A stretch of DNA of 64,000 nt from Crambe crambe (lineage: Eukaryota > Porifera > Demospongiae > Poecilosclerida > Crambeidae), in assembly GCA_963924555.1 (NCBI GenBank), contig OZ004585.1:4291488-4355487 (forward strand), given 5' to 3'. Position numbers and translations under genes: made by a program. The notes beneath the pieces were generated by a model. That model did no database searches and had not been told where the DNA came from. It saw only the letters and a list, made by a program, of their open reading frames with translations. Positions within the stretch are counted from its first letter, which is position 1. Each line of letters opens with the position of its first letter. Positions 36,387 through 48,385 of this stretch are shown in pieces.

Positions 36387-37162
36387 CTAAGAATCCAATA
36401 AAAAAGATTGCACACGGCCACCTCCATAATCAGCAGTGTATATTTTCCCCTCATTATCAACTGCTATGCCAATGAGATCTGTGAATTCAATGTCCTTATC
36501 TTCATCTTCAGCAAATGAAGTGAGCAACTCTCCTTTAAGGTTGAATATACATACACGTTGGTTATCATGATCAGCAACCAATACATGGCCATTAGAATCA
36601 ATGCACACTCCTACAGGACTTTTAAGTTCGTCATTACCAAACTCTCTGGTATATTCTCCATCAGCACTGAAGACTTGTACACGATTATTGCATCTGTCAG
36701 TTACATAGACAGAGCCATCATTAGCCACTGCCACATCACGTGGAAAATCAAACTCGCCTTTTCGATAACCCCTGGTACCAAACTCCTTGAGTAATTCAAG
36801 ATTCGAGTCCAACACTCGAATTCTGCAGTTCTTTTCATCAGCTATGTAAATATGTCCAATATTCGAGTTAACTGCAATGCCACAATTGCCTCCAATTACT
36901 CTTTTCTTCTCTTCTTTACAGTCTCCACTGAAGTCATACCTTGAAATGGCTTTATTTTGTTTATCGGTAATGAATAGGTGTTCCTTATATATTAATACTC
37001 CTCTGGGTTTTGGTTTTTTTTCTCCTTTGAGTTTGAAAGAATTAATTAACTTTCCTCCCTTGGAATAGATGTTGACATGATTAGAAGAATCTCCCACTAT
37101 CACTACCTTGTCATCAGTCACTGCTAACATATTGGGACATTTGACTTTAATCAATGTAGGTG
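36387..37162 (-). CDS. NHL-repeat beta-propeller exon (3' terminal)
   Basis: A 776-nt exon opens after ATTATTTCAG and ends with a stop at 36,387. It encodes about 258 residues with six NHL-type blades. Blade signatures are DEKNCRIRVL, DRCNNRVQVF, DHDNQRVCIF and DYGGGRVQSF, each preceded by a VAVANDGSVYVTD-like strand. NHL propellers of six blades bind protein or RNA, as in TRIM-NHL proteins, but no RING, B-box or coiled coil is seen here. Phase-1 entry fits the linker exon at 38,266-38,334, whose 5' partner is an ankyrin exon, so this is the C-terminal part of an ankyrin-NHL protein. Confidence 0.85.
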
Positions 37163-37565
37163 CTGAAATAATAAATTAGAAAGTATTTTAGATTATGCAT
37201 GTGAGAATTGATAATTTTGTGACAGTCCCATGATTGTAGGAATCATGCTTTCTTGTGCTTTGATGAATGTTTGTTTTCAAGATTTCTATAATGGTTATAC
37301 TATAGTTTCCAGACCATGCATGGCCACTAGTATAGTCATGAGTTGTGGTGTATGTCTAATATTTGATTTCTACGTACCAGCGATTGTCAAAGCAAAATCC
37401 AACTACTCAACCTGGTGAGGCAGACAGCCTTACCACAAAATCATGCCCCTTACCCTATGGTTATTACTGAGGTTTATGCAATGTAGGGATCATCTTTTCA
37501 ATCATAGCTGTAAATAGTACATTCCTGAGCATTCCATACCAGCTGCAGAGTTGGGTTTAGGACAG

Positions 37566-37985
37566 TCTTCATCATAAAAAAGTTCCATTGTGTTGCCATA
37601 CAACGTCGGTAGAACGCTCAAGGATTGTGAAAAAACCATGTGCGAATGCTTTATAAATGCAAAGCAGGTGTTATAGTGCTTTGTGTTGAACAGCCCAATT
37701 AAATGTAGTTGAGTTTGAAATTATGTACTAAACGTTTTTACGGTATGAAAGCACACAGCAATTCCAGCAAAAAACATTTATCAACAGCATCAACAGATCG
37801 TCAGCGAGATGAGTCTCTGAGGAAGGCCTTGAGCTCTTCGTAGCTAATAATACACAGATATCAACTCATGTATGCTAGTGGTGGTACAATTTCTTCTGCC
37901 TTCATTGTGACTGTGTAGAAACTACAATGGTCAAGGCGTTCAACACCAGTCTTACGTGGACGGAACGGGAACTTTTTTTGTGGCC
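37566..37985. repeat. Dispersed ~0.4-kb repeat family (copy 1)
   Basis: Carries TCATCATAAAAAAGTT, GGTAGAACGCTCAAG, GCAAAGCAGGTGTTATAGTGC, CTGAGGAAGGCCTTGAGCTC and CAGTCTTACGTGGACGGAAC. The same blocks occur at 41,690-41,935, inverted at 54,478-54,850 and 58,203-58,437, and the outer GTGGACGGAAC block inverted at 57,800-57,965. No coding frame is conserved between copies. Confidence 0.7.
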
Positions 37986-38265
37986 TACGTAACTGTCATA
38001 CATACTATGCAGCTATAATTATCTCCTTCATGCTTGTGTGGCCAATAAAGAACTTAATATACACACTTATCTCATAATGGTTTGAATTTCCCTTATAGCT
38101 GAATAGAGGACACTGTCATGTTTGGTTCTCCAGTCCATCAAGCCCAATCAATTTAAATGTACAGTGACCATAAACAGTGATTTCAAATTAATAGATGCCT
38201 ATTATAATTATAGCTAATTCCCATAGAAGATAACTTATGAGTATAGAACATTTATTATAGCTAAC

Positions 38266-38334
38266 CTGTGGATTCATCTCCATTATTCACTGAACAGACT
38301 TCTTCATCAATATCTTTGGCATTGTCATTCACAC
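38266..38334 (-). CDS. Linker exon between ankyrin and NHL exons
   Basis: A 69-nt exon with clean borders (AAACAG/GTGTGAATG ... TCCACAG/GTTAGC) encoding an acidic linker VNDNAKDIDEEVCSVNNGDE. It is phase 1 on both sides. The paralogous 72-nt exon at 46,634-46,705 lies in the same position relative to the second ankyrin exon, which argues that both are genuine. Confidence 0.8.
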
Positions 38335-38475
38335 CTGTTTATAATGCCATAAAAATAAACAAACAGATAGATAAACAGAAAGAGACAGACAGACAGGCAG
38401 ACGGCAGATGGACAAACAGACAAATACAAAGTAACAAGTTATTGATTAATAATATTTTGTTGATATCTACAGTAC

Positions 38476-39036
38476 CTTCCGGGAGCAATGATATTATTTC
38501 ATCATGTCTTGCAAAACTCCTGGCAGACTGTCCTTTTTTGTTCTTGAGATTTACGTCAGCATCATATTCAAGTAATAATTTAATAATTTCGGTGCGAGCA
38601 TGTAAACATGCATCCATTAAGGGAGACATTCCCTTGTTGTTTAGTAGATCCACTGGAGCACCTTTCTTAAGAAGTAGTTTAGCTGCATCGATGTTGTTCC
38701 ACTCACAAGCAATGAATAGAGCAGAGTATCCCATGCTGTTGCACAAACCTACTTGAGCCTGATTATTCTCACGCAGCAGTAGCTTGATCATTTCAATACT
38801 TCCCCCATAAATTGCCCACATTAGAGGAGACCATTGATTCTTATCTTTTTTTTCAACCGAAGCACCATTCGTGAGCAATAATTTAGCGATATCAGTGTGT
38901 CCTTTCATGCTTGCTAACATCAAAGCAGTTTTACCTTCTTCATTCATTGAATCAATATCAATTTCTTGTCTAATTTTTTTGCTCACAGTATCAAGATTCC
39001 CTATGCTAGCTGCATATAGAAATGATTCAGGATCTC
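38476..39036 (-). CDS. Ankyrin-repeat exon 1
   Basis: A 561-nt exon (CAATTATAG/GAGATCC ... CCGGAAG/GTACTG) with about five ankyrin repeats. Helix motifs are KTALMLASMKGHTDIAKLLL, SPLMWAIYGGSIEMIKLLL, SALFIACEWNNIDAAKLLL and SPLMDACLHARTEIIKLLL. Ankyrin stacks mediate protein-protein binding. Entry and exit are phase 1, leading into the linker and the NHL exon. No start codon is in this exon, so a 5' exon is needed. The second ankyrin exon (47,137-47,700), followed by its own linker, joins in phase. Confidence 0.85.
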
Positions 39037-39156
39037 CTATAATTGTAATATAAAAGTAATGTAACTGGGGTATGCTGATAATACAGCATAAAGAAGGTTG
39101 ATGAGCAAAGCATTCTCTATACACACCTCATCTTCTTTTATCGTTAAAATACGGTA

Positions 39157-39415
39157 AAGCATCAGAGCGGTAGCTCTCCCTATGTAGGGATGATGTGGAC
39201 AGCTGTGTGCGCCGCATATAGATTAATACAAAAGTGAAATTCTAGTTCCCCCACTTAGAATTAACAAAAGCTACTGTGAATAATTATCCAGCCTACTAGA
39301 ACCTACTACAAAGTGCAGACCAAGTTTCAGGACCACGTTTCAGAAATACGGCAAGCAGGTAAATCCCAGGGAACCTTCTCTATTCTTCTTCTTCTTCTAC
39401 CTGTGTAGAATTCAG
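39157..39415. repeat. Foldback-family fragment (inverted relative to 16,815-17,066)
   Basis: Begins with a decayed hairpin, AGAGCGGTAGCTCTCCCTATG, then TAGGGATGATG, continues with CCACTTAGAATTAACAAAAG and CCGT(A)TTTCTGAAACG-type blocks in reverse orientation, and ends TATTCTTCTTCTTCTTCT. Confidence 0.5.
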
Positions 39416-39824
39416 CACGCAACTACACTCTGCTAAAGCGCGTAAATAATACATCACGAAGATATGCGCTAACACGCTTTATCATAATAATAATTCCGCA
39501 GAAAACGGCAATAATCTCGTGTAAGATAACATCTACAAATGCTGTTTATTGTTGCGATTTAACACGCTTTAGCATGCAAATGCGCGATAAGGTCAACATG
39601 GGTAACCATATCTCTCAAACCACTCAAGCTATGATTTCTGGATAAATCCGCTCCAAATTTTACCAGCTACAATCTCTTGTACTCGTCAATCCTCGAAAGA
39701 GTCGCTGTATAAGGAGACACTATGGAGCACAGTACTCGACTAACTTAATTATAGGAAGCCATTTTTTTAATAATACGCATGCGCATGTCCAATTATTCGA
39801 AATTATAATATTGCTCAGCTAGCT

Positions 39825-40634
39825 AAAGTCTATTCGCGTTCACCTCGACCCCGGAAGTAGCTGTGGTGTAGTAAGCTTACGTAAGAACGCGTATTAATCC
39901 AATTAGCCACATAGTTATGGCTATAAGTATGCGCGGGTAATTGGAGCCAAGCCACGTGTTATCAGTTTAGATCAAGTTATTTTCTCGTTTCTTTTCTCGT
40001 TTTTGCGTGACTTTCTCTCATGCCTGCCATGACTCTCCCTGGACTTCTGCCTTGTTCTTCTACTGGACAATCCCCAGAGATGTAGGGTGGTTCAGCTGAC
40101 ATCTCAAGCCTGCTCCTTCCTTTCCTGATCCCAGCAACTCCTGGAGGGTTTAGCAATGAATGTTCTGTATAAGCTAAACTGCCGGGAAGATTAGCAGTGA
40201 TTCGAATATTGTAGTTAAACTTGAAAATGTGACTTCTTATTGATTCTATCGATCTAGTTAGCTAAAAGATTCTGTGATTCAGTTTTCTAGTTAGCTGAAC
40301 TATTCTATAATTCATATTTCTTAGTTTTAACCAGCAGTTACTTGCGTAAGCTAGCTAACTTACTCGAGATTCAGTAGCATCTGGCAGCCATTGTTGTTGC
40401 TCTATCGCGCGCAATGCGCGTGCACTACATTCCTTGTGGTGAATGGCAGCTCCATACTTTGCTTATGGGACATACAGCTAACTTCTTACTGGTAAGGATT
40501 GAATCTTTATAAAAACTATCATCATAAATCTCGGATAATTAGCTAGCTGCTGGTGTTTGAAATTTTGAAATTGGTCAAGAATTGAGCAAGTTATCACGGA
40601 TATAAAAAGGTCGAGGTGAACGCGAATAGACTTT
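39825..40634. mobile_element. 810-bp TIR element
   Basis: Perfect 26-bp terminal inverted repeats: AAAGTCTATTCGCGTTCACC then TCGACC at 39,825-39,850, and the exact complement at 40,609-40,634. AGCT lies on both sides. The interior has no open frame of note, so this is a non-autonomous DNA transposon of unassigned family. Confidence 0.75.
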
Positions 40635-40932
40635 AGCTAGCTGGCTCTGCATGCTAGATCATAGACTACTTTATCAACTCGGGGATTTAGATTCATCAAT
40701 CCATATACCTACTGGCAGACTCTATTTCAGATTTATCTGCATCCTCAACCTCCAACTTACTATAGCTCTACAGTTCAAGCCTTGACTCACTGATAAATAT
40801 GAGGATTGGGCTGCTATGCTATTTGAGAAGTATACATCTCAAGAAACTTCTGTCCCTGCATTACATAGAAGAATAAACTCTTGCATTTATGCGTACATAC
40901 ATAAAACCATAAAGAGAGGGAAAAAAGTACCA

Positions 40933-41209
40933 GGGAAAAACATTTCCGTGAAATGAAAAAAAAATGTAGGGATGACCATTACTTGAAAAAGTAAGGAAAT
41001 AAGGGTAGGGATGAAGGATGGAAATGGGATCAATCTTTATTCTGTATATCCAGCCAACAATCCCTACATAAACGTCCTGATTGTAGTAACATACGTATAT
41101 GTAGGGATTTTTGGCTGGATATAGAGAATAAAGTTTCCATCCTTCATTCCTACCCTTGTTTCCTTACTTTTTTGAGCAATGGTCATTTTTTCATTTCACG
41201 GAAAATTAT
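40933..41209. mobile_element. Foldback hairpin element (TTTCGTGAAATG family, copy 2)
   Basis: Same family as 13,802-14,104 (GGATCAATCTTTATTCTGTATATCC, AGCCAACAATCCCTACAT). Arms differ by small indels. GTAGGGATGACC is present near the left end and decayed at the right. Confidence 0.75.
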
Positions 41210-41689
41210 ACATAATTACAAACATTGACCTACCTAAATTGCCTATCATACTCACTATGAATCAAATCAAAAAATGCCTATATACGTATGTAGCTAGCTA
41301 TCCATCACTACAAGAATGTAGAAGCTGAGAAAAGTCTTTGCTGGTTCCTGGAGGGAGGATAAACTGGTTATAGACTTACTTTACCTAAGACTGTGTCTAG
41401 CAAAAAGAATGTACCTACTTTAATCGTTAACCAGGCTCATGATCCCAACTAAGTACTAAGTAGCTAGCTACTAGCTAGAGTTTAGAGCACAATTTTCATA
41501 TAGATTAGATATGGACAACATACACAACTAGCTAACTAAAGATGACACAAAAGCTTAGTTCTAATTGAGACACTGAAAATATGAGGATAAAATGTAGTCG
41601 GATATTTGGGTCATCAGTGTTGCTGGCACTCCATGTGTATAGTAAGGATCTTGAGCCATTGTACAGAAGAGCCAAAACTATTCAACGGT

Positions 41690-41935
41690 CTTCATCATAA
41701 AAAAGTTACCATTGCGTTGCAGTACAACATTGGTAGAACGCTCAAGTATTGTGAAAAAACCGTGTGCGAACACTGTATAAATGCAAAGCAGGCGTTATAG
41801 TGCTTTGCGTTGAATGGCTTACGGTATGAAAGCATGCAGCAATTCCAGCAAAAAACGTTCATTAGCAGATCGACAGTGAGATGACCTGCAGGCAGTCTCC
41901 GAGGAAGGCCTTGCTCTGCCTTCATCGTGTCTGTA
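41690..41935. repeat. Dispersed ~0.4-kb repeat family (copy 2, partial)
   Basis: Shares TCATCATAAAAAAGTTACCATTG, GGTAGAACGCTCAAG, GTATGAAAGCATGCAGCAATTCC and CTCCGAGGAAGGCCTTG with 37,566-37,985, same orientation, with an internal deletion. Confidence 0.65.
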
Positions 41936-42547
41936 AAGTTTCAAATCTGACAATAGAACATCATCATAAACATAGGTGGTGTTATACTATAGCTACGTAG
42001 ATAGCTAGCTACATATACTTCTCTAGGCTGGCTCGCGAGACTAGCTAGTCTATATTAATTTAACATAAGGTTACGTTTTGTAACAACGTTTTTTCACCTA
42101 CGTACGTACATGAATGGTGGGCACAGGTGTGCAACGCTTGAATGTTAACGGTGTAGAAAATTAAATGCACGGGTGACTCCGTGGATATGAAACGCTCCCA
42201 GATATTCATTTTCTTGAGGTTTAATCATTGCAGTGCCCATTTACGGAATACTAATTAAAATTACGATAAAAATACGGACTTTCATAGCTGCATCCAGGAA
42301 GAGACTTTAGAAGTAAGTTGCAACAGCAGGATGGTCATCAGTGATTATATAATACTGTAGCTAGGTTATAGATACATAGTAGTGTGATATTATTCAAATA
42401 AATTCTTAAAATTATATTAAAAAGGACAGATATTCAAGAATTTATAAATCTAAGAGATTTGCAAGAATAATGGTCCAGGTGAATGGGCAGATGTCCAACA
42501 GCAGACCACCACAGTCTTGTGTTCTTTAGGAAACAGCATTATCATCA

Positions 42548-42850
42548 TCAGGTGCACTTCCAGAAGGTGTTTGAAAATCTTCTATCAAATGAAAGTTGCT
42601 GTACCACACATATACATTGATGAATAAGCACATTCATCATATAATCTTTTGAACAGCTTGAGATTGTTGGTGCACCTGTGGTTAATACCTGCTGATGTTC
42701 ATCGGGTAAAGTGGTAGTGCACAGACGATCAGTCGTAGATGGAAGAGTGCTTATGAAGTTGTGCATGTTATATATGCCAACAAGATCTCCACATTCTCCA
42801 AGCACACTGACTTGTGTACTACAATAATACACACAGTTTAAGTGAATCAT
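42548..42850 (-). other. Open reading frame of unknown nature
   Basis: A 100-residue minus-strand frame with a possible acceptor (ACTTGTGTACTACAATAATAC region). It has several cysteines (GECGDLVG, SSCSKDY, HQCICVVQQ) and no known domain. It lies in the interval between the two ankyrin exons. No splice phase or paralogue supports it, so it may be chance. Confidence 0.15.
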
Positions 42851-43338
42851 TCAATAACTCTCTGAAATAATCTAACACAAAATGGAGGACCTTAATTTTG
42901 GAAAAGGTGCCAATACTCTTTTTCCATAGTTTATTATACTTCAATACTAGATTCTCCAAGTATTTGATAAAGAATTGAAGCTCCATGCAAACTAGATTCT
43001 TCTACAATAGATATCCAGTGTAAGAAAATCTAACACAAAGTTGTTACTAGGGAAATCATTCATTTCATTCTGGCCCTCTGCTTGGTCTAATCAAAAACAA
43101 CAAATTATATTCTTGCTACTAGTCACCTTGTGTATTGTCCACAGTTTCACACTGAAATGACCTGAATCAAGGCTCATGAGAAGCTCCAGCAGCCCAAACT
43201 TAGCTGCAGCCCTGGTAGGGTTGTCTGGTTACATCTCGCGATTTCTTAGTTACAGAATAACAAGCGCTGCAATGATTGTCCTGAGATATATCCGTATACT
43301 ATCTGTATTCACGGGCGTTTCATATCCACGGAGTGCTC

Positions 43339-43411
43339 TGATTAGATCCATAGCATTCAGACCGCTGAGCAGCAACTAGAGTTTCTAGCTACGTAGCTAC
43401 CTGCAGAACGC
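43339..43411. repeat. Dispersed repeat, third copy
   Basis: GATTAGATCCATAGCATTCAGACCGCTGAGC and following words match 8,464-8,560 and 27,842-27,930 inside the receptor introns. Confidence 0.7.
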
Positions 43412-43504
43412 TAGCATCCTTTACTTTAGCAGCAACCCTACGTAGCTAGCATGCCGAGATCAATGAGAAAGCGTGGCGGTTGACGGGGCGCCTCGCGACT
43501 GCTG

Positions 43505-44738
43505 TTAAAAAGAGAAGAAACACTCGACAATCGCGAGCTCCTCGTGGGGATGAGGACCTGCCAGCGCTTCCAGACAGAGTGGCCAGCAACATCGGGTCGA
43601 AGATCTCATGAACGCTGTGGGGCAGCGGGTCAGGGAGGAGCTGCAGTCCAGCGCCGCTCGGGCAGGATCAGTACTACCACCTCCAGCCGACGACACCCAA
43701 CCAGTGAACCAGCCACTCCTCCATAGTGATGGTGGCCATGCATCTGACCAGTCAACCAGCAGTGAGACACTTTGCTATTACTTAGCTGGTTAATCATGTG
43801 TTAGTTGTTAGTTAGATAGCTATAGTTTATAGTTTATATTATAGTCCGGGGGGGGGGGGGGGGGGGGGGGATAATAACACGATAGTATCTTACTTATACT
43901 GGTCCATGTCGGACTTAATAATAGTCCATGGTACCCTTGGGATATTGCGCTGTGCTGGCAACCTGCTGGGATGGCTGTAACCACAACTACTCATCATCAC
44001 CAAAAAGCGATGATCTGTCAGTACATGGTTAGCCCACCAGTCATTACCACCTGAGGTGACGATTAGACACACGTTTTCTTCCGAGGGCCTTTTTTGGCAG
44101 GCTCCAACATTAGCAGGCCTTAGTTCTTGTCTTAGGTGGCTTAATTGCACTCTGCTTAACTTACATAGCCTATATTTAGCATCCCCTCTTGTGTTTTCTG
44201 GGCCAATCCGCATCTGGGGTTCGTTCTCTGGGCTCCCTCCCGGCCCCAGCAGCACTTGCACCTGTGGCTCTTCTGTCTGGCCCCAGAGACATCACTAGCT
44301 GCCACTGCTGGAGCTACACCCTTGTCAGGGCACCCATCCATTGCCGCCGGTCTCAGCTTATCCCAAGCTATAGAGCCCTTCCCCCAGAAGCTGGTGGACA
44401 GGATTCGTTCGGGTCGCTATGTGGACTTCAGGGACCTCCTGTCTGACAATATTTCACTCCTGCAACAGCTGGAGACCTTCAATAGCCAATACCCCTTACC
44501 GGCTAGAGACATCACCTCCCTGTCATCATGGATGTATTGTTTTCTAGCCTATGTTGCTATTCGACCCCGCAATCCAACGCATGCTGGCATATGGCCGGCT
44601 GATTATCCGGGAGGCACTGAGACACAGTGGCAAGGGCTGTGCTGGTCCAGCGACCATTCCCACCTCGTCTTCCTCAAGGACACATGCACGGAAGTGACGA
44701 CCAGAGTCCCTAAAGCATATATGTGTGTCATGGAATAG
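43505..44738 (+). pseudogene. Gag-like retroelement ORF fragment
   Basis: This GC-richer plus-strand region encodes pieces of a gag-like protein common in sponge and cnidarian retroelements. An N-terminal part (about 43,508-43,790) holds LPALPDRVASNIGSKI, then in another frame NAVGQRVREELQSSAA. The main part (44,256-44,560) holds SLSQAIEPFPQKLVDRIRSG, FRDLLSDNISLLQQLE and SWMYCFLAYVAI. A 1-nt shift near 44,565 then moves to DPAIQRMLAYGRLIIREALR. Such ORFs usually precede tyrosine-recombinase or reverse-transcriptase genes, and none is seen here. A long G-run lies at 43,848-43,870 between the parts. It is broken and probably inert. Confidence 0.6.
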
Positions 44739-44758
44739 GGGGGCCTGTGTCTACCCCG

Positions 44759-45939
44759 CTACAGGCACATCTGTGCGACTTCAGTCAATTTCCTTGCTGC
44801 AGCAGGTATGAATGTGGTCACATTGTGGGGGATCTGGTCATCTGTACACTGCTGCTCTTCCTCCTCATCAACAGTGGTATCATTCACTGTGCACAGTCCA
44901 GTCAGCTCCCCATCAGTAGGCAGCTGGCTCAGGGCAGCCTGGCTGATCTCAATGTTGTGGTAATACTTGTTATGCTGCTTTAGCCACTGGAGAGCACGAA
45001 GCACTACCGATCTCCGGACCCTGAAGTCGTGATGAGAATTTTCCACACCCTCCTTCCTCATGAGCAGGACATCAAGTTCTGATGGAAGTCTTGGTAGACT
45101 GGTGGCAAAGGTGGTGAGATCCTGAGGCAAGTTTATCACGTAACCCCTGTATCCATACTGCCCGTGAGGAAGGCGATAGATGGCCATAAGAGGCATGACT
45201 GCTGAAATCAGCATTTGTTCTGCTTGAGACAAACCCTGCATGTCACATACATACAATATTGTAGTATTATCTTATGCAGTATATTAACATTAAGTATGTG
45301 CTGACCTGCAGCTCTTGTGGAACAGGTCCAGGAATCATATTATTAGCTGCAGAATACAGTTTAGGATTAAGCTTGTCTCGACTGCATCTTAGACACTCAG
45401 AAACTGAGTTTAGCTTCATCCCAGGAACAAGCGGAGCAAGTTACAGCTTGTGAGTGTATTTCCTGGTGAAATTTTATCATCTTTTCCTGCACACTGTGAT
45501 GTTCAATAAAGGGGAGCTGTGTTTCTTGGTGGGATATTCTGCTTTGCCTCATATTTTCCAGCCTCCTAGCTCTCTGCTCAATGGACTCTGTTGTCAGTCT
45601 TTCCCTCTGGAGAGTCCTTACTTGCTCAAGTCTGGCAGCTCGCTATTCAGCAGACTCTGCAGCAAGTCTCTCATTCTGTCGGGCCCTTAGTTTCTCCAGT
45701 CTGGCAGCTCTGTGTTCTTCTGTCTCTTCTTTCCTCCTGGCTCTCATTTCCTCTGCTCTTGATCTTGCAGCCTTATCTTCTGCTGACTCCCTTCTCCTGG
45801 CTCTATCCCTTGGATTTCTTTTTGATAGTCTTTCTTTTCTCTGTTCTTCTGGTTCTGTTATCCTTCTAGCTCTGTCCCTTTCATTTCTCCTTCGCTTCTT
45901 TTCTGGTTCCATAATACTTGCTATTAGACCATGTACCAA
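44759..45939 (-). mobile_element. Helitron-type protein, N-terminal fragment
   Basis: The minus strand starts at 45,939 with an Arg/Glu-rich coil (KKRRRNERDRARR ... RESAEDKAARSRAEEMRARR) typical of animal Helitron helicase proteins. It runs with frame breaks through a Cys segment to RDKLNPKLYSAANNMIPGPV. After a likely 70-nt intron (45,236-45,305) it continues GLSQAEQMLISAVMPLM, YRLPHGQYGYRGYVINL and SLPRLPSELDVLL, then an acidic end. This is the DUF6570-like region that normally precedes the Rep and helicase domains, which are missing. The frame ends exactly where the gag-like ORF begins on the other strand, so one element truncated the other. Confidence 0.75.
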
Positions 45940-46633
45940 CGTTGCTTAGTAGCTATTTCATGCGCATGCGTAAGCGCATGCGCAATTTAATTGACGTACG
46001 TGTAACATATAAATATCGCAATTTTCTATTTTGACCAATTAGTGTGGGGCTTCGCTCGTTCGCCAATAATTGTCTATAGTAAGCGCTAAGTGCTTTGTGG
46101 CTAGCATTACAGCTTCCTCTGTATGCAGTTGCCAGGCTGAACTGCCACTTACTACAGCAGCTAGCTAAGGAGTTGAGGCACATCTACGTAAAAGGTATAG
46201 CTGTACTTGCTGTCAAATGTTTTTACTTGCTTTACTTGTTGTCAAATGTTGCACGTTGCCATATTTCTAGGAGTTCAGCAGAATGTTTTATATTTTTAAT
46301 TTCAAACTCTTGAAAAGGAAGTAAAGTCTAATATATTATCATGGCTATAAAATAAATCATTATGCAAAGATTGCCCAGGGAGACGTAATATGACTATGCG
46401 ATATGACTATATGATAAAACATCACCCTAGTTATGATACTACTATTCTCTATGGGACATACTCAGTAGCTACATAATAATAAAATAATGTGATGTATGTA
46501 CGTATCATATGATTGAAATCTCAATTTGCATGAATGGGGCTTGCTTTGTCAATTATAGGATGCACATCTATGCACTTGAACTCTTGAGAATATTTTCCAC
46601 CCACATTTCTATTGAAACCAACATAGCTATTAC

Positions 46634-46705
46634 CTGTGAATTCATCTCTACTACTCACTGAACAGACTTCATCAGTATCTTTGGCATTATCATTTGGTGT
46701 AGAAC
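46634..46705 (-). CDS. Linker exon after ankyrin exon 2
   Basis: A 72-nt exon (ATAAACAG/GTTCTACACC ... TTCACAG/GTAATAG) encoding STPNDNAKDTDEVCSVSS and RDEFT. It is paralogous to 38,266-38,334 and phase 1 on both sides. Downstream in this direction there is no second NHL exon before the Helitron, but the exon can splice in frame to the ankyrin exon at 39,036. Confidence 0.75.
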
Positions 46706-47136
46706 CTGTTTATAATGTAATATAAATAAACAAACAGATAAACAGAGACAGACAAAAATACAGCTATTCCCAATCCATTGCAACTCTAGGATTAGATTAA
46801 TCTCCTAACTTTATAGTATAACCACAATACATCCATAGAGTTACATCCATTATTTTATGGCATGGTGGTAAGTACCTTTCTTGAGAACGACAAGATGTCT
46901 TACTTAAGATTTAGCCATAACATTGCAATAACTTCTAATTGCAGCTCTATTAGATTAATCCTAACTAACCAAGAGAGTTGTAAATGCTACCACTTTGCTT
47001 GCCAATCTGAAGTAAGATCTGTGTACTTATACTCTTAAGCTCATATAATTACAAATGAAGCATTGTGTGTGATATGTACATCGTGCATGATAATTAAATT
47101 TATGTACATTTTTATTAGTAACATAGTTATTGATAC

Positions 47137-47700
47137 CTTTGTCAAGCAATAATTTGATTGCTTCAGTATGATCCTCACGAATTGCAAGGCTTAAGGCAGA
47201 TTCTCCTTTCTTGTTTTTGAAATTTAATTTAGCTCCATGATCAAGTAGTAATTTCATAATATCTTTGAAATCTCTTGAACTTGCATCCATTAATGGAGTC
47301 ATTCCTTTATCATTTTTTTGGTTTACTGGAGCACCATTTGCTAGTAACATTTCTGCTATGTTACCATATCTCCAGTGACATGCATTCATTAGAGCAGACC
47401 ATTTCATTTTATTACATAGATCTACTTTTGCTTTCTTATCAAGTAGTACTCTAACCACTTCATCATGTCCCATATAACTCGCTAATATTAGAGAAGACCA
47501 TCCTTCTTTATCTTGGTGATCAACTGAAGCACCCTTCTTGAGTAGCAGCTTGACAATTTCAATACGTCCTTCCTTACTTGCTATCAACAAAGCAGTCTTC
47601 CCTTCTTCATTCTGAAAATTTAGATTGATTCCTTTTTCAATTAGTTCACTCACAATATCAAGATTTCTTTTTTCAACTGCACTGAGAAATTCATTCTCTT
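47137..47700 (-). CDS. Ankyrin-repeat exon 2
   Basis: A 564-nt exon (GACAAAACAG/AAGAGAATG ... GACAAAG/GTATCA) with five to six ankyrin repeats: KTALLIASKEGRIEIVKLLL, SSLILASYMGHDEVVRVLL, SALMNACHWRYGNIAEMLL, TPLMDASSRDFKDIMKLLL and SALSLAIREDHTEAIKLLL. Entry phase 1 fits the small exon at 51,423-51,462, and exit phase 1 fits the linker at 46,634. By structure and sequence it is the sister of the 38,476-39,036 exon, so an ankyrin+linker pair was duplicated. Confidence 0.85.
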
Positions 47701-48264
47701 CTGTTTTGTCTATGATAGGATAAAAAATAAGTAATCAAATCTAATGAAAATTTTTTGGCTACATTCTTCTGTCTGAGGAGGGGGCCAGGTACATAGCCAC
47801 AGCTCGAGGGCACAGTGCCATGGTTGGGCACCGACCTAGCTGGGCAGCTAGAAGTAAGCTGGTATGCTGAATGCCAGCTCAATTGAAAGCCAGCAAGGAA
47901 GTTTTGCTTTTTATGCTTGTTAGCTACTTCAAAATGTGGATGTAGTCAATGAGTACGATAGTACTCTCTAAGTAGGAATTTTCGCTTATCTAAGTGGATT
48001 GTAAGCACTAAACTTATCTAAGTGCTTTGTGGTAAGCATTACAGCTTTCTTAGAATCTATTCATGCAGCTGCCCACTTACAATATTCAATAGCAAATGAA
48101 TTAGCTATCAATTAGGAGCCTAGGAATACTTGCTTGCTCAAATGTTGCACATTGCCCTAGTATTATGCTTACTACAAAGTTAGATAGCTGAGTCATTATC
48201 TAAACAATAATTATTAATGAATGGCTGCTACATGCTTGCTAGCAAATTATTATAATAAAGGGAA

Positions 48265-48385
48265 ATCATTTCCGTGAAATGAAAAAAATGTAGGGATGAC
48301 CATTGCTTCATACCCATCCTTGTTTCCTTACGTATTTTTTTGAGCAATGGTCATCCCTACATTTTTTCATTTCACAGAAATATTC
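48265..48385. mobile_element. Short foldback hairpin (TTTCGTGAAATG family, copy 3)
   Basis: About 120 bp: TTTCCGTGAAATGAAAAAA, TGTAGGGATGACCATTGC and complement, with most of the family's centre deleted. Confidence 0.75.

Noticed and set aside
43848..43870. G-run as a G-quadruplex or regulatory element (also at 17,967 and 21,366)
   Set aside because: Simple homopolymer runs near repeats; nothing ties them to a gene, and their length is error-prone in sequencing.
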